From Acidimicrobiaceae bacterium (GTDB lineage: Bacteria; Actinomycetota; Acidimicrobiia; Acidimicrobiales; UBA8190): 64,000 nt of DNA. The DNA lies in contig PLXQ01000069.1 of assembly GCA_003151475.1 (NCBI GenBank), positions 100,158 through 164,157 on the forward strand, written 5' to 3'. Of this stretch, positions 63,551 through 64,000 are shown piece by piece. The position numbers and the translations under genes are program-made. The notes beneath the pieces were generated by a model. It worked only from the letters and a program-made list of their open reading frames with translations, ran no database searches and was not told the origin of the DNA. Each line of letters starts with the position of its first letter. The stretch's first letter is position 1.

Positions 63551-64000
63551 ATGAAAGTGCCACAAGGCATGGGTGAAGGTCGGGCCTCCGGGCCCGGCCT
63601 TCGCCGGTTTTCTACCGCGGTGCTGCTGGCGCTCGCGGGCCTGCTTGGTTCTTGCGGCTCCTCTACGCACGCAGCGAACCCCAACGACATCTATGGTCCG
63701 CTTCCCGGCTGGCTGCCCAAGTCGTCAATTCCGGTCAATCGCGTCGTGGTGGCCAGCACCAAGGATCCCAAACTCGGCATCGAGGGGGACACGATCAAGG
63801 CGATCCTGTCCCATGGTCAGACGCTCATCACCCTGTCGGGTCCGGCGGTGCCACCCTTTGTCACTCCACCCCCGCCGACGACGACGGCCACCTTCACGAT
63901 TTCCGTGAGCCACACATCGGGGACTGTCCCGATCCGCGCCATCGACTTCGCCCTCGTGGACGGGATCGGGAGGTTCTTCTATCCGCAGACTTTCTTCGGT
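63551..64000 (+). CDS. Putative lipoprotein (partial, runs off the window)
   Basis: Open from ATG 63551 to the window end (150 codons). A basic n-region and hydrophobic stretch lead to a lipobox (LAGLLGSCGSS). The mature part includes PNDIYGPLPGWLPKSS, VVVASTKDPKLGIEGDTIK and a proline/threonine linker. I recognise no family. It follows the secreted phosphoesterase and may be co-expressed. A terminator-like hairpin falls within its first codons, so the true start could be GTG 63619, giving a very short signal. Confidence 0.7.
   Translation, partial: MKVPQGMGEGRASGPGLRRFSTAVLLALAGLLGSCGSSTHAANPNDIYGPLPGWLPKSSIPVNRVVVASTKDPKLGIEGDTIKAILSHGQTLITLSGPAVPPFVTPPPPTTTATFTISVSHTSGTVPIRAIDFALVDGIGRFFYPQTFFG
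63576..63613 (+). terminator. Terminator-like hairpin inside the lipoprotein start region
   Basis: AAGGTCGGGCC pairs with GGCCCGGCCTT (one wobble) around a TCCG loop at 63576-63601, followed by CGCCGGTTTTCT. It resembles a rho-independent terminator for the phosphoesterase gene, yet it lies 25 nt into the putative lipoprotein frame. Confidence 0.45.

Overview
The window is GC-rich bacterial chromosome, and third codon positions are overwhelmingly G or C. It carries a mainly actinobacterial gene set: a WhiB1-type regulator next to a PdtaS-type histidine kinase, two GAF-ANTAR proteins, a mycothiol-dependent formaldehyde dehydrogenase, proteins expected to use coenzyme F420, and the histidine phosphatase/DUF3090/SCO1664-family trio. 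With the GGVFSFG-type repeats this fits an uncultured lineage near Acidimicrobiia. The phylum is fairly safe; the class is inference. I see no rRNA, tRNA, CRISPR array, transposase or prophage, so this looks like ordinary chromosome with metabolic accessory content.

Layout. 1-5000: end of a probable ArsA-like ATPase, a diguanylate cyclase, a dienelactone hydrolase, an unknown protein, an O-methyltransferase and a PHP phosphatase. 5000-9000: a signalling block with the PdtaS-type kinase, an OmpR-type regulator, a receiver-HD-GYP protein and WhiB1, whose upstream region holds a perfect TGTGA-N6-TCACA site. 9000-22000: housekeeping and redox genes (glycerophosphodiesterase, EtfBA, SixA-like phosphatase, the DUF3090 trio, two DNA glycosylases, an FrhB-like protein, Bcp, a DEAD-box helicase, a secernin-type peptidase, a PIG-L deacetylase). 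22000-29400: an acyl-ACP desaturase, a doubly frameshifted EAL-GAF-GAF gene, small enzymes, an HtrA-like protease with no export signal, and a secreted GH43-like protein with six propeller-like repeats. 29400-36300: aconitase, DinB-like and aldo/keto reductase genes, and a PQQ-propeller lipoprotein.

36300-42230 is the most coherent metabolic unit. A Rieske oxygenase resembling the glycine-betaine demethylase/choline monooxygenase group and a TetR regulator share the operator GACTG-N6-CAGTC. After a stretch of minisatellites come mycothiol-dependent formaldehyde dehydrogenase, NAD formate dehydrogenase and an alpha-beta-barrel protein whose start codon lies in a 17-bp tandem repeat. The simplest reading is oxidative demethylation followed by formaldehyde and formate oxidation to CO2. 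42230-47020 holds F420-dependent, SDR, MDR and nitroreductase-type enzymes. 47000-55500 holds an HDAC-like deacetylase, arginyl-tRNA synthetase and a probable aminophosphonate-salvage pair (FAD oxidoreductase and phosphonatase-like HAD) beside an alkaline-phosphatase-superfamily gene and a desaturase. 55500-64000 holds an amidohydrolase, a SnoaL-like gene broken by an amber codon, a PAS-GGDEF-EAL protein, two GAF-ANTAR genes (the first behind a 20-codon upstream ORF with an excellent Shine-Dalgarno), a secreted phosphoesterase and the start of a lipoprotein gene.

Two themes recur. Cyclic-di-GMP and phosphorelay signalling is dense. Many start codons lack a Shine-Dalgarno but have a TANNNT-like hexamer 6-8 nt upstream, as expected for leaderless transcripts.
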